DNA of 64,000 nt from Paenibacillus agaridevorans (GCF_003112455.1 NZ_BDQX01000028.1:87206-151205), one strand, 5' to 3'. Counted from the stretch's first letter, positions 1 to 9,728 are shown. Notes: a model not told the origin generated them from the sequence alone. Numbers and translations are program-made.

Positions 1-236
1 AGCTCATCCTTGGATGTCATGAATAAATCCTCCGGATGGTTTAGCCCCCCCCATACGGCTTTCGGAACGAAGGCATTGGGGGTTCTAATCCATACGTCAT
101 TCGTATCGCTTGAATAGGTCGTATAGGGCAGTTCGGCATAAGCTGGCCGATCCGCTCCCAAGAAGAGAACGACTCCCAAGACAACGGCCAACAGTATTTT
201 AATCATTCGCCTGAGCGTCTTGCTGCTTGTAGGCAT
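1..236 (-). CDS. Secreted protein, N-terminal fragment (runs off window)
   Basis: The gene starts with ATG at 236 behind AAAGGAGTGG and is open to the window edge (78 codons visible). Residues 1 to about 34 form a Sec signal peptide: basic MPTSSKTLRRMIK, a hydrophobic stretch, then an alanine-type cleavage region (AYA). The mature part begins ELPYTTYSSDTNDVW and contains GGLNHPEDLFM, a phrase I associate with secreted NHL-repeat proteins that sit last in Paenibacillus sugar ABC operons; too little is visible to prove the propeller. It starts 12 nt after the preceding permease stop, so it belongs to the same operon. Secretion is well supported, the family assignment only weakly. Confidence 0.6.
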   Translation of the reverse strand, partial: MPTSSKTLRRMIKILLAVVLGVVLFLGADRPAYAELPYTTYSSDTNDVWIRTPNAFVPKAVWGGLNHPEDLFMTSKDE

Positions 237-248
237 CGTTCCACTCCT

Positions 249-1163
249 TTATTTGATGCCCGAATGAGCCATCGTATTCAGTACTCTGCGTTGAAACAGC
301 AGGAAAACGACCAAATTCGGAGCAAACATAATCAATCCCGCAGCGGCAGCAACCCCTTGTCCTACCACATTATTGGCCAACCCGTTCGTTAGCGTCATCG
401 TGTAATAAGGAAGTGTTTTCATCGATTCGGTAGAGGTGAACAGTACCGACGTTTCTGTCTGCGCCCATGATCCCTGGAAAGCAAGAATCCCAATGGTGGC
501 TACCGCTGGCATGCAAATCGGCAACGCAATTCGGAAAAAGACGACCCATTCCTTCGCACCATCAATTTTCGCCGCTTCGATCAGTTCGTTAGGAATTTGA
601 TCCATAAACTGCTTCATCAAGAAAACGCCTACGGGCGCGGCAAGAAGCGGCAGCACATGAACAAGATAAGTATCCATAATGCCCAAATTCGCTATGACCA
701 AATAGCGCGGAATAGCGACAGTTTCCGGAGCAAACATTAGGGCGATTATTGTAAAGGAAAAGAAAAGCTCGCGACCTATGAACCGTTGCTTGGCAAACGC
801 GTAGGCGGCCAACGAGCTAACGAAAATAACCCCTGCTACTGTAACTAAGGTCGTAAGAACGCTGTTAAACAAATAACGGGAAAACGGGATAACCGTCGTC
901 TGCGATTTCAGAATCAGCTGTTGAAAGTTGAATAACGTCGGTTGATTCGACCAGAATCTGGGCGGATATAGAAATAATTCACTAATCGGTTTAAAAGCAT
1001 GGTTGATAATAAACACTATCGGCAACAGCATGAACAACGCCAGCAAAGTAAGCCCGATCATTGCAAGAACTTGAAACAGATCGATCTTTTTCCAACGGAT
1101 TCGCAAAAGTCTTATCCTCAATCCGGTCTTGGGTTTCGGAATATGAACAAGATTCGGCTCCAT
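249..1163 (-). CDS. Carbohydrate ABC transporter permease (MalG/UgpE-like, CUT1)
   Basis: Second membrane subunit of a CUT1 sugar importer. About six membrane helices are visible, beginning with FQVLAMIGLTLLALFML. The cytoplasmic EAA loop that contacts the ATPase is clear (IEAAKIDGAKEWVVFFRIALP, around residues 190-215). ATG at 1163 is chosen because AAGGGAG lies 9 nt upstream and the ATG follows the upstream permease stop by one base; a nearer ATG at 1172 directly abuts the ribosome site. The open frame extends further upstream but would overlap the neighbouring permease. The product is 304 aa, normal for the family. Substrate unknown. Confidence 0.9.
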   Translation of the reverse strand: MEPNLVHIPKPKTGLRIRLLRIRWKKIDLFQVLAMIGLTLLALFMLLPIVFIINHAFKPISELFLYPPRFWSNQPTLFNFQQLILKSQTTVIPFSRYLFNSVLTTLVTVAGVIFVSSLAAYAFAKQRFIGRELFFSFTIIALMFAPETVAIPRYLVIANLGIMDTYLVHVLPLLAAPVGVFLMKQFMDQIPNELIEAAKIDGAKEWVVFFRIALPICMPAVATIGILAFQGSWAQTETSVLFTSTESMKTLPYYTMTLTNGLANNVVGQGVAAAAGLIMFAPNLVVFLLFQRRVLNTMAHSGIK

Positions 1164-1164
1164 C

Positions 1165-2103
1165 TTATTCATCTCCCTTCGTTGCAAATAACCGGAACGA
1201 CAGCCTAGAGCTTCCGTAGACGAGAAGAAGCAGAACGACGGACAACGCCGACGCGTAACCAAGCTCGTAACGAATAAATGCGTAGTCATCGATATGGTTT
1301 GTAATAAGATGACCGGAGTACTGCGGCGTAATCGGTGAACCGGCCAACATGGCACCGATCGATCCCGCCTTCAGCGTCCCGACGACCGACATGATCGCGC
1401 CAAACAGCATTTGCGGTTTAATAGCCGGAATCGTAATATAATAAATTTCCTGAAGTCTGTTCGATATTCCATCGATTGCGCCGGCCTCGTACAATTCCGT
1501 ATTTACAGTCTGCAGGCCGGCAAGCATCGCTAGGAATCCTACGCCCATACTTGCCCACAATGAAACGATAATCATAATATTCATAAAATATTGCGGATCC
1601 TGAAGCCATAGTTGCGGATCTCTCACCATACCGATTGACAAAAGGAAGTTGTTTAAGTAGCCTACTCGGTCACCGTTGAAGATGACTAGCCATACGACCG
1701 ACATAGCAACACCTGCAGATAAAGATGGCGTGTATATTGCAATCGTGAATATATCGCGGATACGTTTGGGAAGCTGATGAATCAACCATGCCAGTATAAA
1801 AGACAACGCATACCCCAAGGGTCCGACGATAATCGCAAATTTAAATGTGTTCGGAATCGCATTTTGCAAAAAGATGCGATCCCGCGCCAAAATGGTCAAA
1901 AAGTTGTCCCATCCGATAAAGGTCGGCCTAGAAATAGCATCGAACGAGAAGAATGCCAGTGCGTTTGCCAGAACGATCGGAATAACGATAAAAACCGTGA
2001 AACAGATCAGAAAGGGCGCGATGAACAGATAGGAAACCCGCTGCTTCCATAACGTCGTCGTGAATGCTTGCCATCTCTGTTTGATTGATACAGTGGAATT
2101 CAT
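1165..2103 (-). CDS. Sugar ABC transporter permease (MalF/UgpA-like, CUT1)
   Basis: First membrane subunit of the same importer, 312 aa. An N-terminal helix (VSYLFIAPFLICFTVFIVIP) and the EAA loop LYEAGAIDGISNRLQEIYYI are seen. ATG at 2103 has AAAGGAGGA at good spacing and overlaps the stop of the upstream binding protein as ATGA, indicating translational coupling. It is followed after one base by the second permease. The pair should form the heteromeric channel energised by the ATPase at 5054-6172. Confidence 0.9.
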   Translation of the reverse strand: MNSTVSIKQRWQAFTTTLWKQRVSYLFIAPFLICFTVFIVIPIVLANALAFFSFDAISRPTFIGWDNFLTILARDRIFLQNAIPNTFKFAIIVGPLGYALSFILAWLIHQLPKRIRDIFTIAIYTPSLSAGVAMSVVWLVIFNGDRVGYLNNFLLSIGMVRDPQLWLQDPQYFMNIMIIVSLWASMGVGFLAMLAGLQTVNTELYEAGAIDGISNRLQEIYYITIPAIKPQMLFGAIMSVVGTLKAGSIGAMLAGSPITPQYSGHLITNHIDDYAFIRYELGYASALSVVLLLLVYGSSRLSFRLFATKGDE

Positions 2104-5060
2104 GGCGCTCCTCCTTTCCAAGGTTGCACAATTTGCGGAATATCAAGTGTACGCAGCACTGTACCATCGCGATCTCTCAGCTTGAACTCGACCTGCTTCC
2201 GTTCCAGTTCCCGATTAATATCGGCAACCGCTTGTTCCATAACGACGCGCGGATTTTTCTTCTCCAGCACGACTTTATTCCACGCGATATCCAAATACCT
2301 GCCTGTAAAGTAACCACCGGGAAGCTGGGGAACCTCTTTATACCATTGGAGCTGCTCTCCTATCGATTTGAGGTCTTGCTCAGGCCACGGCAGTTGTTTG
2401 AATGCCTCCATATTGGCCGTATTCCATCGGTATTCCGGTCCGTACAATGCTTCGATGTCATTGCCAAAGCGCCGCTGGGTGTCCGTAGAAGTCCACCATT
2501 TCAAGAATTCCCAAGCATCCGACTGTTTCTCGGATTTCTGAAAGATAACTCCGGCCTGTAATGCTCCTCCGGCCCAGCGAACAACCGTCCCATCTGCCTG
2601 CTTCATGCCGGGGATCGGGGCGATCTTCCAACGCCCTGCAAGCTCGGGAGCGGCAAATTGAACTTGCAAATAAGTATTGAAGTCAACGACACCTATCGGA
2701 ATGTCGCCGATTCGAAAGTGACTATAGAAGCTGGGCACTTCCTTGGGCATTTGGTACAAATTGAACATATCTGTCCATTGTTCGAAGCCTTGCAGCGCTT
2801 CTTCGCTGTCAAGTGCGGAGTACAAACCGTCGGCAGTATAGTAGGAAGCGCCCTGTTGATACAGGAAGGGCAATCCGTCCTTGGGCGGGATATAGAAATC
2901 GAATCCGTTCTGCTGCAGCGTCGGCAGCATCCGCAGGACATCTTCCCATGTGTCCGGAGCGTTCAACTCCAATTGCTCCAAAATATCCGTACGGTAGAGC
3001 AGGACATTAAATCCTTGTATTTCGGGCAGTGCATAGTCTTTCCGATCATAATGAAACACCGATAACGCACCGGGGTGGAATCGCTTGGCGACCTCATCGT
3101 AGTCGGGAAAACGAGATAAATCCGTCAATGCTCCCCGGGTTGCAAAGTCAATCGGCATCCCTGCGTCGACACCTAACGCCACGTCTGGCTGCCTGCCGGA
3201 TATATTGCCCAGAATAAGCAGCTGCGGGTCCGGTACAATGTTGATATTAACCTGGATGCCAGTTTCAGCTGTGAAAGTTTCATCCGTTAATTGTTGAATC
3301 ACGTTGACGTAATCCCGATTACGATTGACCCATACATCTATTGCTTCAGGCTTGTTACGAACATATTCAAAATTGTTAGTAAAGGAACGAAAGAAATTGC
3401 CTAACATATGGCCGGTTCGTTGCGACCAATTGGGCTTGATCTTAGGAAGTTGTGCACCGGGCTCGGCGATCCACAGAAAATCCAACAGCAGCGGTTGATC
3501 CAGCATACGAAATGTCCATGTTCCTAAATTGTTCTGTATGGATGCAAACAGATTCAATCGATTCGGGATCGTACGCGGATGGTCTCGTAAATCAGTTAGA
3601 TCTCTGGCCGCCGAATCAAAAGCATTCTCAATATCCGATCGCCCGATTGTAACTTCACCAAGCAAGCTCGACAAATCGGATAAATCCTCAATAATAACCG
3701 TCATTTGCTCATAGAGACCGGGAATATATTTCTCCAAATCCCAATCTCGATTGAGATCCGTATTTCCCCCTGTCGAATACGATTTCTCGAAGTTCCCCGT
3801 AATTTTCCGAATGGTCTGTTCCAGCTTGCCTATTTTCTGCAAGTTGTGCAGCAGTCCTTCATAAACCGGCATAACTGGAGCGGAGCTGACGGTCATTCTG
3901 AGGGTATGCTTCCCTTCCGTCAATTGAAACGGTAGAGGCTGTTCCTCTTCATCTGATAGCGTCAATCCCTTCCAATCCCATGATGAATTGTAAGGGAAAC
4001 CGACCTGCTGCAATTGCTTGAACGGAGACTTGCCGTCGATCGTAATGGTTCTGTAAGCGTATGCATTATTGGAATATGCCTGTAAATATTTAAATCCGAT
4101 ATGATAAATGCCATCTTTGGGCACATTGAATTCCCATTCAATCCATTCCCCGCTTCTGCGGAACTGGTCGCCTCCGATCGTGTTGTAACGAATATGACCG
4201 TCTGCCGCTGGAGATATCAATGCACTATCCGTCGATTGCAGCTGAATCGACGTATTCGACTTAAGCGAGATTTGCTCGGCCTCAACCTTCTGCAGCCATT
4301 TACCTGAAGCTGTCGTTGCTGTAAGCTGATCATTTTCCCGTGTGAGCTCATCTGAAAGCATTGGATCCTGAGGGGATACCAAATATAGTCCCTGTAGCTT
4401 CATTGCATCCCGGCTAGATATTAGTCGGACTGTGTGTTTCCCCTTGGTAAAAAACCACTTTAAAGGTCTCGGGTCAACTGCGTAGTCGGTTAGTCGTACA
4501 TTCTTCCAGCCATTTGCCTCAACGGAAGCAGGCCTGCGATCGTTATCAAATTCATCTCGTTCCGGTGGATAAACACTGTCCGAGTAGTGGCGTTTAAGTA
4601 CAATACGCTCAGCCTCCAGGTAGGGAGAAATGCCATCGATTTGAATCCCTAACCGCAAATCGGTCTTATGATCATCGGCACTATCATAGATCACACCCAT
4701 GTTGTAATAGCCATCCTCCGGCAATTCTACCGTCCATTCAATCCACCCTTCACCTCCCTTTGACAGCAGACCTATGTCATCCGACAAGAGGTTATATAGC
4801 TGCGGATCGGAAAGGTCCGCGTAGTCTTCGGCAGGAAGCAGAAGTGGCTGTTTCAGCAAGGTCGAATCTTGCGTTCCTTCGGGCGCCAACGCCAGCCATT
4901 GCAAATAGGTGGGAATTCCGTTCACTTTCTCGATCGGACGTGTTTTGATTTCATTATGTGTATCCCCGTTCACAATCTGCATGGGCAAGGGACCTGTAAA
5001 GGAGAAAAGTAGGATAGAAGATAACACCACAGCTTTAACGTATTTCCAACGCCTCAACAT
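2100..5060 (-). CDS. Large extracellular solute-binding protein with N-terminal carbohydrate-binding-like domains
   Basis: 986 aa, over twice the usual length of a family 1 sugar-binding protein. Residues 1-33 look like a signal peptide (VVLSSILLFSFTGPLPMQIVNG) without a lipobox cysteine. Two beta-rich repeats follow at about 60-240 and 255-420, each with a GEWIEW/GWIEWTVELPEDG-type strand and a GKHT(V/L)R strand, resembling carbohydrate-binding modules. Residues about 560-950 are a typical binding-protein fold (ALPEIQGFNVLLYRTDILEQL; WAGGALQAGVIFQKSEKQSDAWEFLKWW). Start ATG 5060 has CGGAGG and overlaps the ATPase stop. The operon also carries an ordinary lipoprotein (6257-7633), so this importer has two candidate binding proteins. 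The domain reading is by eye. Confidence 0.8.
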   Translation of the reverse strand: MLRRWKYVKAVVLSSILLFSFTGPLPMQIVNGDTHNEIKTRPIEKVNGIPTYLQWLALAPEGTQDSTLLKQPLLLPAEDYADLSDPQLYNLLSDDIGLLSKGGEGWIEWTVELPEDGYYNMGVIYDSADDHKTDLRLGIQIDGISPYLEAERIVLKRHYSDSVYPPERDEFDNDRRPASVEANGWKNVRLTDYAVDPRPLKWFFTKGKHTVRLISSRDAMKLQGLYLVSPQDPMLSDELTRENDQLTATTASGKWLQKVEAEQISLKSNTSIQLQSTDSALISPAADGHIRYNTIGGDQFRRSGEWIEWEFNVPKDGIYHIGFKYLQAYSNNAYAYRTITIDGKSPFKQLQQVGFPYNSSWDWKGLTLSDEEEQPLPFQLTEGKHTLRMTVSSAPVMPVYEGLLHNLQKIGKLEQTIRKITGNFEKSYSTGGNTDLNRDWDLEKYIPGLYEQMTVIIEDLSDLSSLLGEVTIGRSDIENAFDSAARDLTDLRDHPRTIPNRLNLFASIQNNLGTWTFRMLDQPLLLDFLWIAEPGAQLPKIKPNWSQRTGHMLGNFFRSFTNNFEYVRNKPEAIDVWVNRNRDYVNVIQQLTDETFTAETGIQVNINIVPDPQLLILGNISGRQPDVALGVDAGMPIDFATRGALTDLSRFPDYDEVAKRFHPGALSVFHYDRKDYALPEIQGFNVLLYRTDILEQLELNAPDTWEDVLRMLPTLQQNGFDFYIPPKDGLPFLYQQGASYYTADGLYSALDSEEALQGFEQWTDMFNLYQMPKEVPSFYSHFRIGDIPIGVVDFNTYLQVQFAAPELAGRWKIAPIPGMKQADGTVVRWAGGALQAGVIFQKSEKQSDAWEFLKWWTSTDTQRRFGNDIEALYGPEYRWNTANMEAFKQLPWPEQDLKSIGEQLQWYKEVPQLPGGYFTGRYLDIAWNKVVLEKKNPRVVMEQAVADINRELERKQVEFKLRDRDGTVLRTLDIPQIVQPWKGGAP

Positions 5061-6172
5061 ATTAAAGCCTCCGAATTTTTATCGAAGAACAATGCATGGT
5101 TCATATCAACGCCAACGACGATCCGTTCTCCCTCTTCGAAACGGGTTTTAGGATCTACACGCACAACGATTCTCTGCTCTTTGTTGTTTGTATACAAGTA
5201 GGTATCCGCGCCTAACAATTCCTTAATTTCAATAACAGCCTCGAATACATTCATCTGCTGCTCAGGCTTCGCCAAATCATCATTTCGATAAAGCAGGTTT
5301 TCCGACCGAATGCCTAGAATAATCGGCTTATCGATTGATCCGTTATCACGCAGCATTTTGCTCTTATCTTCCGAAATGCGCAGCGTATGCTTGCGTGTTT
5401 CAAATAAGCTATACCCATCGCGAACCCTGACCTTTCCTTCAATAAAATTCATCTGCGGTGATCCGATAAACCCGGCCACGAACAAATTTGCCGGCCTACT
5501 ATAAATTTCCTCGGGCTTCGCAACCTGCTGGATAACTCCATCTTTCATAGCTACAATGCGTGTTCCCATCGTCATTGCCTCTACTTGATCATGCGTAACA
5601 TAAACCGTTGTTGTACGCAGTCTGCGATACAGCTTGCCAATCTCTTCGCGCATCTGAATACGCAGCTTGGCATCGAGATTCGACAAGGGCTCATCCAAGA
5701 GGAATACTTCAGGTTCACGAACAATGGCCCGCCCCAAAGCAACACGCTGTCTTTGTCCGCCCGACATTTGCTTTGGCAATTTATGCAGTTGCGATTCGAT
5801 GTCCAATATTTTGGCTGCGCGATTTACACGCTCATGAATTTCAGCTTTCGGTAGTTTACTTAGTCTGAGGCTAAACGCTATATTCTCATATACCGTCATA
5901 TGCGGATATAGCGCATAGTTCTGGAATACCATTGCAATATTGCGATCCTTGGACGAAATATAATTGACAATCCTGTCTCCGATAATAATATTTCCTTCCG
6001 ATATATCCTCCAATCCGGCCAACATCCGGAGCAAAGTGGACTTGCCGCAGCCAGAAGGACCGACAAGCACCAGAAACTCGCCATCCTCAATCTCCAGATG
6101 AAAATCCTTAACTGCTACCCGCTGCTCCCCGGCGTATTGTTTATAAATGTGTTGAAACAATACTTTAGACAC
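5054..6172 (-). CDS. ugpC: ABC transporter ATP-binding protein, MsmX/UgpC type
   Basis: Cytoplasmic ATPase of CUT1 sugar importers, 372 aa. Walker A GPSGCGKS (residues 38-45), Q-loop FQNYAL, signature MSGGQ (136-140), Walker B FLLDEP (157-162) and the switch His in YVTHDQ (194) are intact; a C-terminal regulatory OB-type region follows from about 240. The start is taken as GTG 6172 because AAGGGGGGAG precedes it at proper spacing; an ATG at 6199 lacks such a site. It is the only sugar-importer ATPase in the window, and MsmX-type ATPases commonly serve several importers, so it may also power the other two permease pairs (inference). Confidence 0.93.
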   Translation of the reverse strand: MSKVLFQHIYKQYAGEQRVAVKDFHLEIEDGEFLVLVGPSGCGKSTLLRMLAGLEDISEGNIIIGDRIVNYISSKDRNIAMVFQNYALYPHMTVYENIAFSLRLSKLPKAEIHERVNRAAKILDIESQLHKLPKQMSGGQRQRVALGRAIVREPEVFLLDEPLSNLDAKLRIQMREEIGKLYRRLRTTTVYVTHDQVEAMTMGTRIVAMKDGVIQQVAKPEEIYSRPANLFVAGFIGSPQMNFIEGKVRVRDGYSLFETRKHTLRISEDKSKMLRDNGSIDKPIILGIRSENLLYRNDDLAKPEQQMNVFEAVIEIKELLGADTYLYTNNKEQRIVVRVDPKTRFEEGERIVVGVDMNHALFFDKNSEALIC

Positions 6173-6194
6173 GGTCGCTCCCCCCTTATGCTTA

Positions 6195-6224
6195 GTCAAG
6201 CTTCGGGTTTATCCAAAGCTTGAC
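6195..6224 (-). promoter_or_regulatory. Intercistronic hairpin after binding-protein gene
   Basis: GTCAAGCTT (6195-6203) pairs with AAGCTTGAC (6216-6224) in the gap between the binding-lipoprotein stop and the ATPase start. There is no U-tract. Such hairpins often stabilise or partly terminate the binding-protein mRNA, giving more of it than of the membrane parts. Confidence 0.5.
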
Positions 6225-6256
6225 TGTTATCCTCACTGTTGCCTAAATCTCTTCTC

Positions 6257-7633
6257 CTACTTGCCAAGCTTCTCTTTTAGAATTTCATTAACCTTTTGCA
6301 TTCTTGATGGGAAAAACTCATGCGCACTGATCTCTTCCTCATAGGCTATGGATCCAAATTCCGTAAAGCTTAGTCCTATTTCTTTACTAGCAGGTATGAA
6401 TCTTGCAGGATCGAAATGGGTAATTCCCGGCGTATACATTAATACTTCTTTATCGAAGCCCTCATATACTGCCGCGCTCGCGAAAGCTTCCACCAATTCC
6501 GGGTCATTGGAATTCGGGAACGAGCCGCCGAATTGAAACAATGTCTTCTGACCTTCCTTGGTCGCATCCCAGAACTTGATCAATTCCCAAGCTGCCTCTT
6601 TATGCTTGCTCGCTTTCGAGATCGACATTGGACTGAGCCAGCCGAAATTAACCTGCTTCGCTGTCCCTTTAGGCATAGTGGCGATGTCCCATTCGAATGG
6701 GAATGCTGCTTTAAAGCCTGGGAGAACGGGGCCGATCGCAGTGAAGAATAAAGATTGTCCGATATGGAACGCATTCATTTCAATTTTTGCTTCCGCCGCG
6801 CGTTTCGTATTGATTAGTGATCCGTCATTAACCATCAAATCATTAAAGAAGTTCAAATCATCCAATACTTCAGGAACGGAGCCGTCGGCAAGATTTCTCG
6901 AGAAATCTTCATTCATCGCCGCCATGTTAGGCGCATGTCCATTTGCCATCGGCAATGCCATCGACACGAAGTTATGCCACCATACGCTGTTGGTTACGCC
7001 GAAGTGACCAGCACCCGGATTGGTAGCAGCTTTGGCCATCGTTCTGAAGTCTTCCCAAGTCCAATCTAGTTTCGGCTTCTCCAAACCGTATTGCTTTAAT
7101 AAATCTTTGTTATACAGGATGAAAAATCCGTCATTGCCGCGGCTTAGCGCATAAAGCTTGCCATCTCTCTTGAAATTATCCAAATACCCATCGCGATACG
7201 GATAGCTTTGGAATTCAGCGTCCTTCTCGGCGTACGGCGTTAAATCTTCGATAAGATCTTCTTCGATCGCCCGATCCAGCGAAGTATTCCAGATAACATC
7301 GAGCGGCTGTCCCGCTGCAATGCTTTTAATTAACTCATCTTCGCCATTTTCCGCATACACGCCCTCCACCGTTATCCAAGGAAATTTCTTGGTGAAAGCT
7401 TCGAACATTTTAGGCCAATCCTGATTTTCTGGCGGAATGACCCAACCTACTCTCAGCGTGATGGGCTCTTGCGATTCTGGCGTTGCTTGCGATTCTACCG
7501 GGCTAGACTCTGGCTGCTTCGTCGGTGCCGTTGTAGCTTGTGGTTCATTTTTACTGCTGCATGCCGCTACAACCACTACAAGCATACAAATTGTAAGCAC
7601 TTTCAAAACCTTTAATAATCCATGCTTTTTCAT
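6257..7633 (-). CDS. Sugar-binding lipoprotein of CUT1 ABC importer (family 1)
   Basis: 458 aa. A lipoprotein signal with lipobox VVAAC (Cys about 25) is followed by a Ser/Pro/Gln-rich linker and the binding domain (LRVGWVIPPENQDWPKMFEAFTKKFPWITVEG). Features typical of the family are NDGFFILYNKDLLKQYGL, LDWTWEDFRTMAKAAT and a C-terminal EAAWELIKFW helix. Start ATG 7633 has GGGAGGG at correct spacing. It lies between the ADP-ribosylglycohydrolase-like gene and the ATPase on the same strand, so it is probably the main high-affinity receptor of this operon. Ligand unknown. Confidence 0.9.
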   Translation of the reverse strand: MKKHGLLKVLKVLTICMLVVVVAACSSKNEPQATTAPTKQPESSPVESQATPESQEPITLRVGWVIPPENQDWPKMFEAFTKKFPWITVEGVYAENGEDELIKSIAAGQPLDVIWNTSLDRAIEEDLIEDLTPYAEKDAEFQSYPYRDGYLDNFKRDGKLYALSRGNDGFFILYNKDLLKQYGLEKPKLDWTWEDFRTMAKAATNPGAGHFGVTNSVWWHNFVSMALPMANGHAPNMAAMNEDFSRNLADGSVPEVLDDLNFFNDLMVNDGSLINTKRAAEAKIEMNAFHIGQSLFFTAIGPVLPGFKAAFPFEWDIATMPKGTAKQVNFGWLSPMSISKASKHKEAAWELIKFWDATKEGQKTLFQFGGSFPNSNDPELVEAFASAAVYEGFDKEVLMYTPGITHFDPARFIPASKEIGLSFTEFGSIAYEEEISAHEFFPSRMQKVNEILKEKLGK

Positions 7634-7721
7634 AGATAACCCTCCCGAATTCCATTTTATATTATCTTACATTGAAACCTAATATTGTACCTACTATTTT
7701 CGTGTTTTGTATCAATATTAG

Positions 7722-9617
7722 TTATTCGACTGATCCAAACAGGATATCTGTAAAATAATAATTGCCTCCGGGGGTCTTCGTCTTGGTGAATGCAACTGGC
7801 AGCACAAACAGCTCCAAGGGGTCTTTCCCCTTCTGGGCTTCAATTTCCAGTACATGCTCTCCCTGGGGAAGTTCCATCTCGAATAGCCTGTGCATATAGC
7901 TGCGATGATAGCCTGGAATGAAATCTCTCATTTCATGATCTTCTAATACGATTTCTCCATTCAAGTGAACTTTTACCGGAAACGGAGTACCGATGATCAA
8001 CCTGACATTGCGCTTACGTGGATTGACCAACATTGTCTTAGCCTTATATGTTCCCGGCTCTTCCGTTCCCAGTAACTTGGAGAAAGAAATTTGATTTCCA
8101 GGAATGACAACTTCAGTATGTTCCGTGCTGTCTGGCCCCCATAGCCTCCAATGGCCCGCTGATAGTAATATAAATCGAACGGTATGGCTGTTCCATAAAG
8201 AGTTGTCGTGAAAGCGTTCGATATGGAAGGATAGTTCATAGAATGGCTGCCTATCGCTTCCCGTTTCAACAACCGTTTCCCATACCAGTTTTTCATAAGG
8301 TTGAAGCTGATAGTTAGGGGCTTCTTCCGAACTCCATGAGGACGGAACTTCTAACGCAAGCTTCCCCTCCCATGGCTCCTCTGATTGGTTGCTTAGCGTA
8401 ATAATCAGTTTTTTCCGCTCCGTCATTCCAACGGTAGGTCCTTCAGGCCCATAATCTATCGTCACCTCCAAACCTTGATTTAAAGCAGCTCCTTCAGGAA
8501 GCAGGTAGCGGTTGACTCTCACATTTTGCTCCAGCAGCCCACGAGGATTATAATCCCCGATCCATGCACCAGGGACGCGAATGTTGTCCTCCTCAACGTA
8601 GGTCGAGCACTGACTATCGATCATAACTGGAATATTCCATATAGCGATGACCTCATTGCTCACTTGCAGCGTGCGTCTTGTGAGCTCATCCAGATCGGCG
8701 GGGACAGAAAATCCTTTGATTTGCGGACTTACGACTACACTGTGCCCGATCGGTTTGACCCATCGGTCCGGTATACTTTCCGCTCCGCCAATGATTCCAA
8801 GAATCGCACCGAGCGTTGCGGCCGTGCAGTCCGTATCGTAGCCGCAATTGGCCGCTTTAAGTATACAATCCTCAAAATTATCGCCGTAAATCCAGCCAAG
8901 GATCGTAAACGCTACATTCTGGGGGGCATCCGTAAAATTGTAATTCCCATACTTGCTTACAATTAATTCCCGCGCTTCAATCCACGATTTCCCCATTGTC
9001 TTGCAATCTAGGATATCCTTAACCGCATTCGCGATCCGGCATTGCTCAGGAATAAAGGCTAAGCCGATTTGAATGAGCCGATCCCGGTCGGATTCGAGAA
9101 AAGCCGCGCTCTCGATCGCCGCAAAGAACATTTCGCCGTATACGCCTTCGCCACCAGCATGATCGACAATCGCGTCCTGATAAGCGTAATAGGCTGCCAC
9201 TCCAGGTGCTCCTGGCGCCACCATAGCCCAAATTTCCGAACGAATCGGCGATCCCATGCAATCGGTAAACGGATTGTTGAACCATCCGCTTACCGGCGCT
9301 TGCAATCCATAGCGCAAGTTCGTGAGGCTATAACCGTACTCGTCAAAAGGGAAAAAGACGTGCTCGACCCATTCCTGTCCCAGTTCCTTCGAAGTGATTC
9401 TTGCGCCATACTGTTCCAGTACATGTAGCCAGACGAGCTGCAAATCAAGATCGTCGTTAGCTGTAGGCTTATCCGGGATTTCGGGGTAGAAGGTCAAATT
9501 CAGTAGTTCTGTTCTTCCCTCGTCATGACCACCCAAAGTACCGCCAATGTTTTTACCGAGCCACCCACCGAATACTTTGCGATAATAATCTTGTTCGTTT
9601 AATACGCTTTTTTTCAA
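7722..9617 (-). CDS. ADP-ribosylglycohydrolase-family protein with C-terminal beta domain
   Basis: 631 aa. Residues 1-300 are the all-helical ADP-ribosylglycohydrolase fold: GGWLGKNIGG near the N-terminus, the acidic pair NDDLDLQL, and the metal-binding signature CGYDTDCTAATLGAILG. The second half (about 330-631) is beta-rich and unassigned. The family removes ADP-ribose from proteins or nucleic acids, but many members in sugar operons are uncharacterised, so a glycoside-type substrate is possible. Start: TTG 9617 has GGAGG 8 nt upstream; GTG at 9626 would abut that site. It is probably the first gene of the operon, divergent from the AraC regulator at 9808. No secretion signal, so cytoplasmic. 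Confidence 0.82.
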   Translation of the reverse strand: MKKSVLNEQDYYRKVFGGWLGKNIGGTLGGHDEGRTELLNLTFYPEIPDKPTANDDLDLQLVWLHVLEQYGARITSKELGQEWVEHVFFPFDEYGYSLTNLRYGLQAPVSGWFNNPFTDCMGSPIRSEIWAMVAPGAPGVAAYYAYQDAIVDHAGGEGVYGEMFFAAIESAAFLESDRDRLIQIGLAFIPEQCRIANAVKDILDCKTMGKSWIEARELIVSKYGNYNFTDAPQNVAFTILGWIYGDNFEDCILKAANCGYDTDCTAATLGAILGIIGGAESIPDRWVKPIGHSVVVSPQIKGFSVPADLDELTRRTLQVSNEVIAIWNIPVMIDSQCSTYVEEDNIRVPGAWIGDYNPRGLLEQNVRVNRYLLPEGAALNQGLEVTIDYGPEGPTVGMTERKKLIITLSNQSEEPWEGKLALEVPSSWSSEEAPNYQLQPYEKLVWETVVETGSDRQPFYELSFHIERFHDNSLWNSHTVRFILLSAGHWRLWGPDSTEHTEVVIPGNQISFSKLLGTEEPGTYKAKTMLVNPRKRNVRLIIGTPFPVKVHLNGEIVLEDHEMRDFIPGYHRSYMHRLFEMELPQGEHVLEIEAQKGKDPLELFVLPVAFTKTKTPGGNYYFTDILFGSVE

Positions 9618-9714
9618 TCCGCTCACCTCCTCTTATCTTCAATGAATACAACTCAACATCACCATCACCATCATGTCGAATGGATTGACTCAATAGGTGA
9701 CTCATCTGTATAAT

Positions 9715-9728
9715 TGTAAGTGTTTTCA
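9715..9728 (+). promoter_or_regulatory. cre-like site (catabolite control)
   Basis: TGTAAGTGTTTTCA differs from the CcpA operator consensus TGWNANCGNTNWCA at one base (T for the central C). It lies in the divergent intergenic region between the ARH-led operon and the AraC gene, where carbon catabolite control would be expected. Pattern match only. Confidence 0.45.
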
